A DNA stretch of 64,000 nucleotides, from the NCBI RefSeq assembly GCF_021155765.1, contig NC_060107.1:6496501-6560500 (forward strand), in the 5' to 3' direction. The number at the start of each line of letters is the position of its first letter. Position 1 is the first letter of the stretch. The position numbers and the translations under genes are program-made. A model generated the notes under the pieces. The model was not told the DNA's origin. It ran no database searches and worked only from the letters and a program-made list of their open reading frames with translations. Of the stretch, positions 50,701 to 62,316 are shown piece by piece. This DNA is from Diprion similis. Taxonomy: Eukaryota > Arthropoda > Insecta > Hymenoptera > Diprionidae.

Positions 50701-52571
50701 TTGACAAAAATTTTCTGTCATTCGTGTAAGAATGTTTCAATTATTTTTCCATAACTCAGTATTTTACACCAAGGTTTTTTATAGTCACAGTGAAGACAGG
50801 GATTAACATGAGTGTCAAAGCGTTGTGAACCGTAAAAGTCAACAGTTTCTTAGAAATTGTGGTGTAAAATTTTTCAATAGATCAACAAGTCCGAGACTCT
50901 CAGTAATGTACTACTTTTTTACTTGCACTGATTAATTTGAGAAAAAAATACAAGTCTTTGAAAATCATCCTAGAATTGCAAAACAGTTATATTTTTCCAA
51001 TATATCATTACGTTAATATTATACTAATTTCAACCTGGTCTATCTACATAATTTGAGGCCGAAACTTCAACGGTTGGATCACTCAGCACTACGAATACAG
51101 GCTTACACTCAAAGAATTCGAAGTGCGTGTTCAAATTGAAACTTCCATTTGTTTCAAAACTTTCAAGTATCTAGGGCAACCTTTTTTGGTTGTTATTGAT
51201 CTATTTGCTGCTGTAACTATCAGAACTCCTAGTTTTTATCTATAAGCTTTTCTTTATAAAGTACGAATTCCTTGTGAACTTCTCTAAATGTTCATGCAAG
51301 CTTCGACATACTATTAATATATTTTTTATATAAACTATTTTGAAACTGTATAATAAAATTTCATTATGTCATGTCTAGTCATTTGAAAATAGTTTTTCAC
51401 ACACATGTTACAGGTAGTATACAGATCTAAAGCAAAAATTATTTATTTGGTGTGACTACATCTTTCAGCACTTGACCTTTTATTCTTGACCGAGTTTCGT
51501 AAATTTATTTAGATCAATGAATTTTCAGTAGACTTCAAATTTCGGTATTCTCCACCACCAAGAAATGTGATTAGTAAATCACACACGTATGTAATCTGAG
51601 AAAATTGTACAGAATAATGATTCCCTGCAATTTTTATTTAACGAGTTACGATTCGCAAGAAGATATCTTGCAGAGATGGGCAGATAAAATTATAAGTTAA
51701 ATTCTTAACACAGCATCTTGCAATGCTCCTTAAACATACGATGCTCATGAATAATAGCACTTGATTGATACAATTGTTTAAAAATTGTGATTACCACTGC
51801 ATTTGTAACGATATTCATAAAGCTAAAACTGTAATGTATACATGGGACAGTCCCAATGATCGTGGACAAGGCTCTGTAGCGACACTCACTGAATATGTTA
51901 CCGTTTTCTTGGGCCGTTAAGCCATACAAAATAACCATCCGGCGAGAAGAATCAGCAGCTAATATACCGAGATGGGTCAGTGCAGAACCTTGTCTACTTT
52001 TGTTTGAACTGCCCAGTATGCATGTTTATAGATTGAAGTACAAGTCATTCTAGATTCGAACGAGAAACATATCATTAGTACATGAGGTAAAGTGAGAAAA
52101 AAATCGTCATTATGGCAAAGAAGTAACTTTTACATTAGCCTAAATTTGAAAAAATACAAAGGACACGTCTTCAGCATGCCTGCGAAATTAAATAGTTGAA
52201 TCTCAATGTAAAGTAACTAAGTAATTATTTCTATTGGCATACTCATGTCCTTGAATCGAACAACAAATGAAACATTAATTATTAAATTTTATTTCCAAAA
52301 GTTCAAACATTTACATTACAGTTAAAACGTTCATGCATAAATATCTATTAGCCAGGTAAATGGTTTAAAAAAAAAAAAAAAAAAAAAAAAAACACATTAA
52401 TCCGCATAGCATCTGTTTTTTAAATATATTGGATCAGCTATACAACAACTCACTCTCTGTTCTTCGAAAGAAACCTTCTTGCCGTTCCCGTATATACAAA
52501 ATTCCTTCCTTATCAAATTTTTGTGATGGCTGTGTTGCCAATGTCATCAATTCCTGTTTATTAAAACGCAT
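41739..52571 (-). CDS. INPP4: Inositol polyphosphate 4-phosphatase (INPP4 type) with N-terminal PH domain
   Basis: Sixteen coding exons with continuous phase: 52454-52571, 47679-47834, 47229-47429, 46982-47136, 46627-46799, 46177-46312, 45711-45826, 45549-45635, 45332-45492, 45052-45235, 43786-44840, 43387-43691, 42880-43097, 42449-42771, 42074-42341 and 41739-41871, giving about 1262 aa. The start ATG follows an in-frame TGA. Residues about 22-120 form a PH domain ([16 protein letters not shown], then [11 protein letters not shown] and a final SWLQAL helix). About 159-310 is a C2 domain (SLACDNL, ITAYDV). The C-terminus has [13 protein letters not shown] and the CX5R active site CKSAKDRT near residue 1180, then RKYAFNSLQ and YRPPTGTYG. 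The enzyme removes the 4-phosphate of PI(3,4)P2 and acts on endosomal and plasma membranes downstream of PI3K. The intron between exons 5 and 6 uses a GC donor. Exon 11 (1055 bp) encodes a less conserved, acidic linker. Confidence 0.95.
47835..52453. other. INPP4 intron 1 (about 4.6 kb)
   Basis: AT-rich intron between the first coding exon and the exon completing the PH domain. It holds a long poly-T run near 50622 and the 5.8S-like fragment at 51064-51147. Open frames (48150-48410, 48872-49192 and others) have no family resemblance. Confidence 0.7.
51064..51147 (+). pseudogene. Possible degenerate 5.8S rRNA fragment
   Basis: The segment begins ACTTCAACGGTTGGATCACT and later has GAATTCGAAGTGCGTGTTCAA. 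Animal 5.8S rRNA begins with a TTCAACGGTGGATCACTCGG-type sequence, and about 50 nt on has GAATTGCGCGTCAA. Order and spacing agree, but the middle differs and the sequence stops matching after about 80 nt. I interpret it as an old insertion in the INPP4 intron, not a functional gene. Confidence 0.4.
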
Positions 52572-54938
52572 GTTTCTTTGTCCTGTATTACAACATTTTC
52601 ATCGATCTTCACCAACAACGAGTGCTTTCAAGTTCACTGGAATGAAAATTTTTCTATAAAGAAATTTCATGTGAGATAATTCGTTATTTGCAAATTGTAC
52701 ACTCTATCTCAGGTACCAATATTCGACGCTCCGAACATTTGCATGCCACCATATTTTGAAGAATCGTACACACGTCAATTGATGCGATTGACGTGATAAA
52801 CTTTTTTGTAATACGAATATTGTCATCCTTGATTCATTCGGCATGCGTTACTTTGACTCGTGTAACTTACCAATCACAAAAACAGCCTCTGCTTAGTAAC
52901 TGTTAATGAATATAACAAGCCTAATCTAAACCATCCCATTTCCCATTCAGCAAAGTTCACCCCTTATTACTCACAGTATATCTGAAAGTCGGAAAACTTC
53001 GTTTGGCAGCATATATTTTCAAACTTCCTCCAAACTACACCGAGACATTCCAAACACCAGAAAACAGGGACAGTAAAATCTAGTTTCAGAATTGAGATAA
53101 ATTTCTTGGAACAGATAACTTTTTCATCGCTATAAAAGTAGGAAATGACTGAGAACTACTATCGTTACAAGACCTCGAGACATATACACAGATGTTGATC
53201 TTAAGAAGCGAATAATCATTAATGCACAAGAATCTCCATGGATATTGATCCATAGGTAAAATAAGTTTCAGAAATGATAAGTCTTTTCCGTATAATTAAT
53301 CCCAAAATCATCCTAGTGTCAACAAAACCACGATGTTTATATGAAATAATAACATACTGTGATCATTGCGCAATGAGGCTTATAACTTGTTTTATCGAAT
53401 GTCAAGTAGGAGAGAATCGATGAGATCAGCAGATTGAATTCAGGTAATCCAAGATACGTATAAGATCTTATCATAAATCCGTGATAAATAAGCAATAGTA
53501 TAATACACGCGTCAAATACCTTTGCTTATCTTATGCTTGTACTATCTATGTAATCGTAAGCACTGTTATTCCTTTGTACAGTTGTATCGGATCAACAGAT
53601 GAAGAATATTGCATGAACGATGCTCTAAAGTTACAAAAAGTCATCAGAATTTCTTCCTGACATGTGAAACTCCTTATTCAGGTTATTTAGTAGGTAAAAA
53701 TATTGAAATAATGTACGAAACTATAATCACCTACTTGGCTTAAAGTGATGTGTATAGGATCCCTCGAGAGGCAGACTCTTGCAGACACTTCAATTATTTC
53801 AGGCATAGAAAAAGGATCAAAATATATACAATTCACGATATGACAACTATGTCATAGTTTCATCAAAATTTCAATATTTCTCGAAACGGGTACGAATATT
53901 AAAGACGAGCCGTCAAGTGACTTGAGTTCGCTGATTCGGGTCGAGTTTTTTTTTTTTATTTTTATACCTACACAAAGTCAATAACACAGCTGATTACCGG
54001 TTTATTTTATTATCCGGCGTTAAGATCTTTTTTTCTTTTATAGAAAACAATTCACTTCTGCCGACTGATCCCATGTATAAACGAATACAGTGTCAAAAGT
54101 TATACTCGTGGTTCACTTCTAGCCGCCCTAACATTGCAAATGACGTTCATACTTCATAGTTCATACATACCTCAGTATGTATGTCACCACACAGTCACAT
54201 ATCCTTCCACTTCAACCATGAATACATACGTAGGTAGAACCCGCATTGAATCCCCCAAACAGTGAGATCTTGTCCGTCAGGGTGGGTCCCGAAATTGGCT
54301 CCCAGTGCTGTCAACTATCTTTTATCTCTTTTGCGCTTTCAAGTTTGTCACTAGCTCGGTCTCGGTCCTAGGGAGTTTTTTGCGCTGCCAAGTAATTTCG
54401 GAACGCACCAATAGCAGTGCTTAATTGTGTAGCGAGTCACGTGATTTTTCCCAACCTATAGTAATGAAATTTGCTCTCTTGTCGAGCGAACATTCGGGTG
54501 ATACTCTAAGAGTATCGTTTGCTAATGTTTATACACTTTGTTACGGTAAATATGCTTTGCATTATCCACTAGCCTCGAAAAGTAGTTCCAAAAACCTATT
54601 TCGTGTCAATGCGCGCTGCTAAATCGGGAACTTGAAAACTGCGAGGCGCGATATCTCAAATGCTTAGACTCCACTTTTGCCAACCATCAGAAAAAAAATT
54701 CACCACGATTGGCCGATGTAGTAGTACATACACTCTACCTCGCACGCACACTATTGTATTATTTGCATTTATAGTGAGCATCTGGCTCGTTGACGTGAGT
54801 TGGGTTATGTGTACAGCTGTTTAGTACTTTAGTGTCTTGTTGACTGTCGAGGAGCGATGTAATAAGTTACGTTACAAAAATTGATAAGTAGCCGGAAAGT
54901 ACGCGTGGCAATCGAATCAAGCAATAAACGTGTCTACT
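52572..54938. promoter_or_regulatory. INPP4 5' UTR and shared upstream region facing COQ4/frc
   Basis: A 3' splice site (CATTCCAG) just beyond 52636 on the minus strand suggests that the first INPP4 coding exon extends to 52636 as 5' UTR, with a separate leader exon further right. The region up to 54938 separates head-to-head genes and should contain both promoters, probably in the more GC-rich 54230-54900 part. I found no definite TATA box or initiator. Confidence 0.4.
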
Positions 54939-55007
54939 ATGGATTTGTTGCGAGTATCTCAATGTACGTTGATATTCTGTATATTAGAATATTATATCAA
55001 TTTATAA
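54939..55007 (+). other. Upstream ORF 1 (shares its start with COQ4 exon 1)
   Basis: ATG at 54939 opens a 22-codon frame ending TAA at 55005-55007 in unspliced RNA. Its first 25 nt are the proposed COQ4 exon 1; the donor GTACGT lies at 54964. In an unspliced frc transcript from the same promoter this would be an upstream ORF. Confidence 0.5.
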
Positions 55008-58000
55008 TATAAATAAACGCGTTATGACTTTAACCACGATAACCAAGTTGATAGAAACCCGCAATTAAATGGCAGGATTTGTGAGTACAATGATTTCAAG
55101 CCAGCACAACATCGTATTCCTGCGGATAGGTTCAGCATTTTTCTACGGTATAGCTTCGCTAATGATAACAATAGTTAACAAGACGGTGCTAACATCCTAC
55201 AGTTTTCCATCCTTCCAAGTACTGGGTATCGGACAAATGTTAACCACTATAATTGTCCTGTACATCGCAAAGAAATTGCGCTACGTTGATTTTCCTGACC
55301 TAGAAGTTACAACGTTCAAGAAGATTTGGCCACTGCCGATAATTTTCATAGGAAATATGATATTTGGATTAGGCGGAACTAAGCAATTGAGTCTTCCGAT
55401 GTTCACCGCCTTAAGACGTTTCAGTATTCTCATGACAATGATCGCTGAATATTACGTACTGGAACTAAGACCACGAGCTACTGTCCAATTCAGTGTATAC
55501 ACGATGGTCCTCGGCGCAGTAGTGGCAGCATCAAATGACCTTGCGTTCAATCTTGAGGGATACATCTTTATATTGCTCAATGACTTTTTTACCGCAGCAA
55601 ACGGAGTCTGTATGAAAAAAAAACTTGAATCCAAAGAACTTGGGAAATACGGCCTCATGTATTACAACTCTTTGTTCATGGTTCTGCCTGCGTCAGCAAT
55701 CGCGACATGGTCAGGCGATATTAAGCATGTTATGGAATTCCAATATTGGACAAACGCGATATTTTTGATACAATTTATGTCGTCCTGTGTGATGGGATTT
55801 ATATTATCGTACAGTGTAATTTTATGCACGCTCCACAACTCCGCACTAACGACAACAATTATTGGCTGCCTTAAAAATATATCCGTCACTTATCTGGGCA
55901 TGATTATCGGTGGTGACTATATATTCTCTTGGCTCAACTTCGTTGGACTAAATTTAAGTGTAGTTGGTAGTTTAATTTATACGTGGGTTACGTTCAGGAG
56001 GCAAGAATCCACGGAAGTAAAGTATTCTTCTTTACAAACTATCGAAAGTAAAACCCAAATTGTGTAGTTGTTGCGCAGTGCTAGAACTAGAATGCGACGT
56101 ATTGTGACGAGTAATTTTACACGTGTCAAGTCATTGCCAGTGAAATTCTTACTAATTGTAATTTGTACAATATAAATAGAATTGATAATCTACCAAAGGA
56201 CAGTTACTGTTACCAGGACAATTTGTGCCATAGTACAGTGGCTCATAATTTAGGCCAAATCGTTTTATTAGGATAATTGTAGAATTGTGCTGTATTGTTA
56301 TTAGTATTATTATCACAATTACAATAATTGTTTCTATTTAACATGTATAAAATGGTATTGTAAAAAAATAAATTTTAATTTACCAAATTCAACACCGCAA
56401 GATTATTTTCCTCGATGGGTTGCAGACAGATCGGCGGTACGAGGGCTGTCCATGAGCGGTGCCTTTGCAGAGGATTTCACCAGGAACCATGTGCAGTTAT
56501 CAGTTCTGCAACGCATGGTACTATCAGCAGGTGCTGCAGCCATATCTTTGGCGAACCCTTTTCGTGCTGACATGATAGCTTGCCTTGGCGAGACAACAGG
56601 GCAGAATGCACTCGTTCATTGCCTACAACAGATGCAGTCTTCCACGGAAGGCAGACGCATTCTTGATCAGAGACCACGCATAAATTCATCTACCATTGAT
56701 CTTGCATCACTCAAGCGTTTGCCTAATGGAACCCTTGGAAAGTCGTACTATAATTTTTTAGAAACTAATGTACGAGATCCTATATAAAAATACTTCGCAC
56801 TGCAGGGATGGTAGCAACTCACTTCGTCACCCATCTCTTTTCTTCTAAGTCACCAACTTTGCGGTCATTTTTTAAACAGAATCATCCGGCCATTGGTGGG
56901 TCAATTTTAATCGTTGTTGACAGTCTATTTTTCTTCTTTTTTTTTATCATGTGCTTCGAACCGTAGACTGCTACATAAATCTTCCATTGAAATAAAGTAC
57001 ACTTTTTGAAAAGAATATTTTTCTTAAAATTGAGAAGACTTCAATACAAATTCTATTAATTGAAGAAAGCATTATAAATCTATTCTTTGTTACGAGCTAA
57101 CTTCCAGTCAGAATTTTAAATTAGAATATACTTCTGTGACATTCTTAGTTCTGATTGCTACCAGCCCTGCAACTTGTTATAATATTTTTGATAATTTGTG
57201 TAGAATACTGTAAGCTTGTCTTGTATACTCGAGTACAGTCGATTCCGAACTTCCCCGTCATATCACCGAGTCTGAAATAAGCATGGCTATGGCGACGTCT
57301 GTCATACACCGCTCTGGCTTGGACTTTTCATATTTTCCAAAACTTGAAATTACCGTTACGTGCAATTACAGTTTTTCTCAACTATATAAATTAACAGAAC
57401 AGCGATGCAATTCTTGTTGGTTAATATTGGTCTCTAATTAATTATTAAGCATAAATTCGAAAACTTATATCATTTCGAAACAAATAATAACTAAGAACCA
57501 AAAAGACTGAAGAATTTATCCATGTAGGAAGTGACTCCAGATTCCAGGATGGCTGTGAAATTTGTTGATGATGTTGAACTTGCATATGTAATGCAAAGGT
57601 ATCGAGAGGTGCACGATATTTATCACACAGCATTGTCAATGCCAACTACTATGCTTGGCGAAGTCGCCGTCAAATGGGTAGAAGCTGTGCAAACACGTCT
57701 TCCGATGTGTATATCAGGAGCAATATTTGGAGCTACGCGTCTCCGTCCTAAGTAAAGAACGTACTAGACTTTCCAATTGCAATTTTTCAGATATCAGAAG
57801 CGTCATCAAGAAAATGCTAAAGAATCAGTCTTTTCTTTACAATCATTGATCACCTAATTCTGAGCAATTTCAGTAACGAATAATTAGTGGCATCAAAGCT
57901 TACACAAGCCATTCATGAAACTTAAAAATAACCATTTGTGTAATTTTAGGTCAAGGAAGATGTATACTGACCATTATCTGCCTTGGGCGTTGAGAACAGG

Positions 58001-58103
58001 CTCGCAATCTCAATTTCTGCTTGGTGTTTATTTTGAAGAACGTTGGGAGCAGCCTCTTACAGAGTTTTACAAGGAAATGAACATTGTTCCACTCGTCATC
58101 TGA
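54939..58103 (+). CDS. COQ4: COQ4, ubiquinone (coenzyme Q) biosynthesis protein, mitochondrial
   Basis: Exons 56426-56769, 57528-57751 and 57950-58103 have matching phases. Together with a proposed exon 1 at 54939-54963 (ATG...CAAT, donor GTACGT) they give 248 aa; human COQ4 has 265. COQ4 sits on the matrix side of the inner mitochondrial membrane in the CoQ synthesis complex. Visible motifs are [49 protein letters not shown], the metal-site pattern HDxxH-x11-E (HDIYH ... E) and FEERWEQPL near the C-terminus. Exon 1 plus the start of exon 2 would read [17 protein letters not shown], a plausible targeting peptide. If exon 1 is wrong, translation may start at the ATG at 56452. With exon 1, the whole frc gene lies in COQ4 intron 1. 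Exons 2-4 are secure; exon 1 is inferred from phase and splice consensus. Confidence 0.9.
55024..55068 (+). other. Upstream ORF 2 abutting the frc start codon
   Basis: ATG at 55024 opens 14 codons and stops with TAA at 55066-55068. The frc ATG follows at once (TAAATG) in the same frame. Such a stop-start arrangement could lower frc translation or permit reinitiation. Confidence 0.6.
55069..56067 (+). CDS. frc: UDP-sugar transporter, SLC35D/fringe-connection type
   Basis: A single uninterrupted frame of 332 codons. About ten hydrophobic segments are visible, as in the drug/metabolite-type nucleotide-sugar transporters. Motifs shared with human SLC35D1 and fly Frc include [87 protein letters not shown] and GGDYIF. 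The protein carries UDP-sugars (such as UDP-glucuronate and UDP-GlcNAc/GalNAc) from cytosol into the Golgi/ER lumen for proteoglycan and Notch O-fucose glycan synthesis. Having no introns is notable beside multi-exon neighbours. It is followed by a poly(A) signal at 56367 and, 54 bp later, the COQ4 exon 2 acceptor. Two short upstream ORFs precede it. Confidence 0.95.
   Translation: MAGFVSTMISSQHNIVFLRIGSAFFYGIASLMITIVNKTVLTSYSFPSFQVLGIGQMLTTIIVLYIAKKLRYVDFPDLEVTTFKKIWPLPIIFIGNMIFGLGGTKQLSLPMFTALRRFSILMTMIAEYYVLELRPRATVQFSVYTMVLGAVVAASNDLAFNLEGYIFILLNDFFTAANGVCMKKKLESKELGKYGLMYYNSLFMVLPASAIATWSGDIKHVMEFQYWTNAIFLIQFMSSCVMGFILSYSVILCTLHNSALTTTIIGCLKNISVTYLGMIIGGDYIFSWLNFVGLNLSVVGSLIYTWVTFRRQESTEVKYSSLQTIESKTQIV
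56367..56372 (+). terminator. frc poly(A) signal
   Basis: AATAAA 300 bp after the frc stop and about 54 bp before the COQ4 exon 2 start at 56426. If COQ4 starts upstream of frc, this is an intronic poly(A) site of COQ4. Confidence 0.7.
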
Positions 58104-58107
58104 ATTC

Positions 58108-58113
58108 AATAAA
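58108..58113 (+). terminator. COQ4 poly(A) signal
   Basis: AATAAA starts 5 bp after the COQ4 stop codon (TGAATTCAATAAA), implying a very short 3' UTR. Confidence 0.7.
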
Positions 58114-61100
58114 TATGAGAGTCGATAGCGTATGTTATGCACATTTTGTAATGTCCTAATTTTAAAAAGATTTTAACAAACGAAACGTAAATTATCTCAC
58201 ATCATATCCCATGCATCATTTTTTTTCTACATCATATTGATTCATGCGCTGATCAACAGCCATTTCAATTTGAATAATTCTTCCTTTTTTTCAGTAAAAT
58301 AAAGGTAATACAGAAGTCCCATGGGTAGAAGTGCCGATAGGTGCATCAGTTGTGAAAAAATGCAAGTGCCACATGAGTAATTATGGATAGGATTGTATCA
58401 ACGGAAAATGATCTGCAAGTATTTCATAAATACAAAATACTGATTGACAATTTTGAAATTTAACGGCATATAGTTCCCTACAATTTTTAATTTGTAAGTA
58501 AAGAATTTCTCAATTCTACCTTGCCGATTGCTTAATCTGTTTTGTGTACCCAAGCATCATGCATTTAAACGGCATGTTGACAGTTACTTCGAAAATTTGC
58601 GCGTTAAAAAGTGTCGAACTTTAACAACGACACAATTCTTTTGAACTTTCTCAACTTACGCGAAATTCCCGTTTGAAATTATTCTGCAATAGCTGGATAA
58701 TGTATGTTAATTCTAGAACAATACCGCAAAGCGAGCCCTTTTTCCGGCATGAAATCTAGGAAAGCTCTGATCTTTCTCTCAAATCCTTAATCCTACCTAC
58801 GCATTGAAATCCGATTAGGCAACATCGGTAGTTATTCCATCTCAACATTCAAAGACCTTAATTTCGAAATTGTGACGCCCTCTGTCCCGAAATTGAAAGC
58901 TAACAATTTTCCAAACCTTGCAGTCAATTTGGAATAGTTTGGAACCAACAACCGAACGGATCGGTCCACGACTTGAAAAGTAGAAGGTGGTTTTAGTTGG
59001 CCTTATGTCGATAGCATCGCATTGTCAGCTAGTATAATTAATTTTGACACAATCCATGTCAAAATCAATTGCTCAGTGCATCAATTGCAAAACAGGGTTG
59101 CAATGTAATTCCAATTTTTACACGATTCAAAAGTTGATCGAGCTCAATTAAATCACTTTGAGTTACTAATCGCAAGAATGCATCAGCCATCGGTCTTATC
59201 AATGCTATTTTACAAAAACAATTGACCGACAAACAATCATGTGATCATTTTTTTTTTTTTTTCGCCGTTTTGGATGAATTAATTTACAATAATTATTGTA
59301 CAATAATCAGCAGTAAATGGTCCGATTGCACAGTATAACAGTTTTTATTGATTATAACACTGGAAATATGAAGAATATAATTTTTAATTGAATATGATTC
59401 ATATTACAAAGTTGGATTACAATTGTAGATATATTTTATTACGAAGTATCAATAGGAATTCATGCAAGTAACTTCAACACCGTCTTCCAGACCACTTTGC
59501 AGATCAAAACTGAACAAATTCACGCAAAGCAGATCAATCATAACTCACGATTCTTCTTTAAGTTTACATTTTTGTGCTAAACGATTTTTCAAATAATGGT
59601 AACTTTATCAAATTACTTGCAATTTAACACGTACGTAGGCAAAGTTTTTGTCTGGAAAAAAATGCATTCAATACTACGTCCCTGATATGTAATTATACTG
59701 ATTTTCCGTGACAATACTGATGAACGTCCAAAGCTACTTGCCAATTGATAAATACTAGATTCATCACATTTGTCACGAACCACGGAGGGTGAAGTTATTG
59801 AATTACCCGCAAATACACACCCTTGGATTGATTTGGAAGATGGATACAGGAAAGACCCATTAATACAATCGCGATGTCATCGATAAGTTGTCGGGATAAG
59901 GGAGAGGGTTTGAACCTACCCTATTGAAGATTTTCAAACGATCTACATAATCAGATCTACATAAATTGCCCGAGTTTCATAGAAAATATTATACATAACG
60001 GTCATTGTGACAGCGAACACTTCACTTGATACTCATAGAAGTGGCTTTATCCTACTGCAAATTCAAGGTACATGAGATTTAATATAGAATTTTCACATGA
60101 AAATCTCATATCGAGTCAGAGCTCAATATACATATCGGGTGTTATTTTAATAGAATGTTGAAATCTGTAATTGAGTTCTGTTATAATAAGACCCTCATAT
60201 CCGAGATCTCGTCGTAAGATCTTATACATTTTGTTTTTCTTCTCTTTTTTAGGATTCAGTCGCGAATTTTATTAAACGAACTTGACGACAATTTGACAAT
60301 TAATAGGAATTTTCGCATCACCAATTCTGTTCTGTAGTGTATGTATGTACATGTATGTTTTATTTTCCGAATAATACTACATTGTTGCATGGAAAAAAAT
60401 CATCAATTTGGCTATTGACGTATGGTCAATATAGCTACTGCGAGGAAATATGGTTAACTTTAGCATATATATGGTTAACTTGGCCATATTTATGATACTA
60501 GAGTATAAAAATATGGTTATTCATAACTACAATACTTTCTGGCTGTGGTTATTTCAATGATACGTGTTGTTAGTGAAATCGATGATTTTTTGCCTTGTGA
60601 CGAAACCTATTTTGCGTATAGTGAAGCTACAAGAGCGGCATTTTTCAGGTGTTTAATATTATGATTTTTCTTGATTATATTATGTACATATACCATAATA
60701 TTCGTAGAAATTTTATAGACAGAGTGAACCATAGGTAATTTTTTTTCTTATTGAGGGTAAAATTTCGCGCCTCAAATGCTTAAAAAAAAAAAAAATGATA
60801 AATGTTTTGCGAATCATTACTGCATAAATTATCTCTTAGATAAATTATAGTATTGCACAATCATTCTCAGCGAAGTGATGGCTAAAGTAACTGCGATATA
60901 ACTTGACAATTGATAACTGAATTCTAGGCAAATAAAGAAATCGCTTGTAAGGTGGATTATTAATGTCACAGAAAATATTTAATTGTTTATCAGCTTTAGT
61001 GTTTCATGTTAGACATCCTTGAGAGTTTGAATAGTTATACGCACACTTATGAAAGCAATTTTGTCAGATTCTGTTAATATTGTTTTACAAAGAATCCTGT

Positions 61101-62316
61101 ACATGGAATTTACATCAATATTTTAGGTCTCGGCAATATAATTAAACTGAAGTAATGATGATTTTATCATTATGCGCCAAATATTTGATTATATCGGACG
61201 TGTAGTTTAGAAAGATTTTTTCAGATTTTTGGTTTCGTGAAAAACAAGGATGTCCGAAGATTAAGCTGTGAAAACATTTTTTTCCTGATTTTTCGGTCAA
61301 CATATCCTTAACTTTATACTTATTCGCCGTATTACTAATCTCGACAAGTGTGCTGCCTGGGATATTATATAATAAAACAGATACAATCACGAATCCCCAG
61401 GACTAACAACGAGTTTTACTACTTTCTTGAGTGATTGAGTAATTCACATAACAGTTAGAGAATTAAAAAAAATCTTACTCTAGGTCTTATCTTCCATTGC
61501 TTAAATTCGTCATTTTTACAATAAGATGCTTCCTGCTCGAAAATGACGCAAACTACAAGAAAAACGAGCTTATTTTCAATGACAGCCAATTTGTTGAGTG
61601 AAAATACACTATTTTCTTGGCGTACGTGACTTTGTGACGAAAACTTAACAACGAACATTTAAAACATAGCATTACAAAAATGACAAAAATTTCATGTACG
61701 TTCAAATTTTCAACTGCGGTTCATTTTATAATTTTACGGAAAAACAAATGTTTGTTCAATAAGATCTTGATTCACAATAATAACAAAGATATACATGTAT
61801 ATAATATGGAGGAAAGAAGGATGATTCATCTCATCTTTGACAATTAGATACTTCATTTAAAACCCAGAATGTGAAACTTTGAAGTTCTGACTATAGACAA
61901 CAGATTTTCAAAACGGAAGGTACAAAATAACCGGCGAAATATTTCCCCCTGAAACATCGCCCTATAACTACGTTAATTATAACAATCGTAATTGACCAAT
62001 AATTGTGATCAATTGCTCCAATTAGTTATCTTATTCCTTTATACCAAACTTACACTTATAATCAGCATGAATCTCGATTACGTTATATAGTAAAATGTTA
62101 TCAATTTCGACGTCGACCGAGTAATTTCGACATTTAATATAAAAATCCTCACACAATATACGGATATCTTAAGAGTAATAATATATTTAGAAGGTCAAGA
62201 TATATAATCTAGTTGAGCATGAGTTAGTGGCTAAAGCATCCAAGACATGACAGTGGCTAGTGGATGCTTAAGCTGATTGTAATTGATTTGGTCCACGCTG
62301 CAGTGTAAACAACATT
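58114..62316. other. Intergenic region between COQ4 and the DDR-like gene
   Basis: AT-rich with no supported gene. A short repeated motif ATATGGTTAACTT occurs two to three times at about 60440-60500. Poly-T lies near 59248-59262 and poly-A near 60781-60793. Minus-strand frames at 61142-61390 and 61455-61658 have no family resemblance. Confidence 0.6.
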
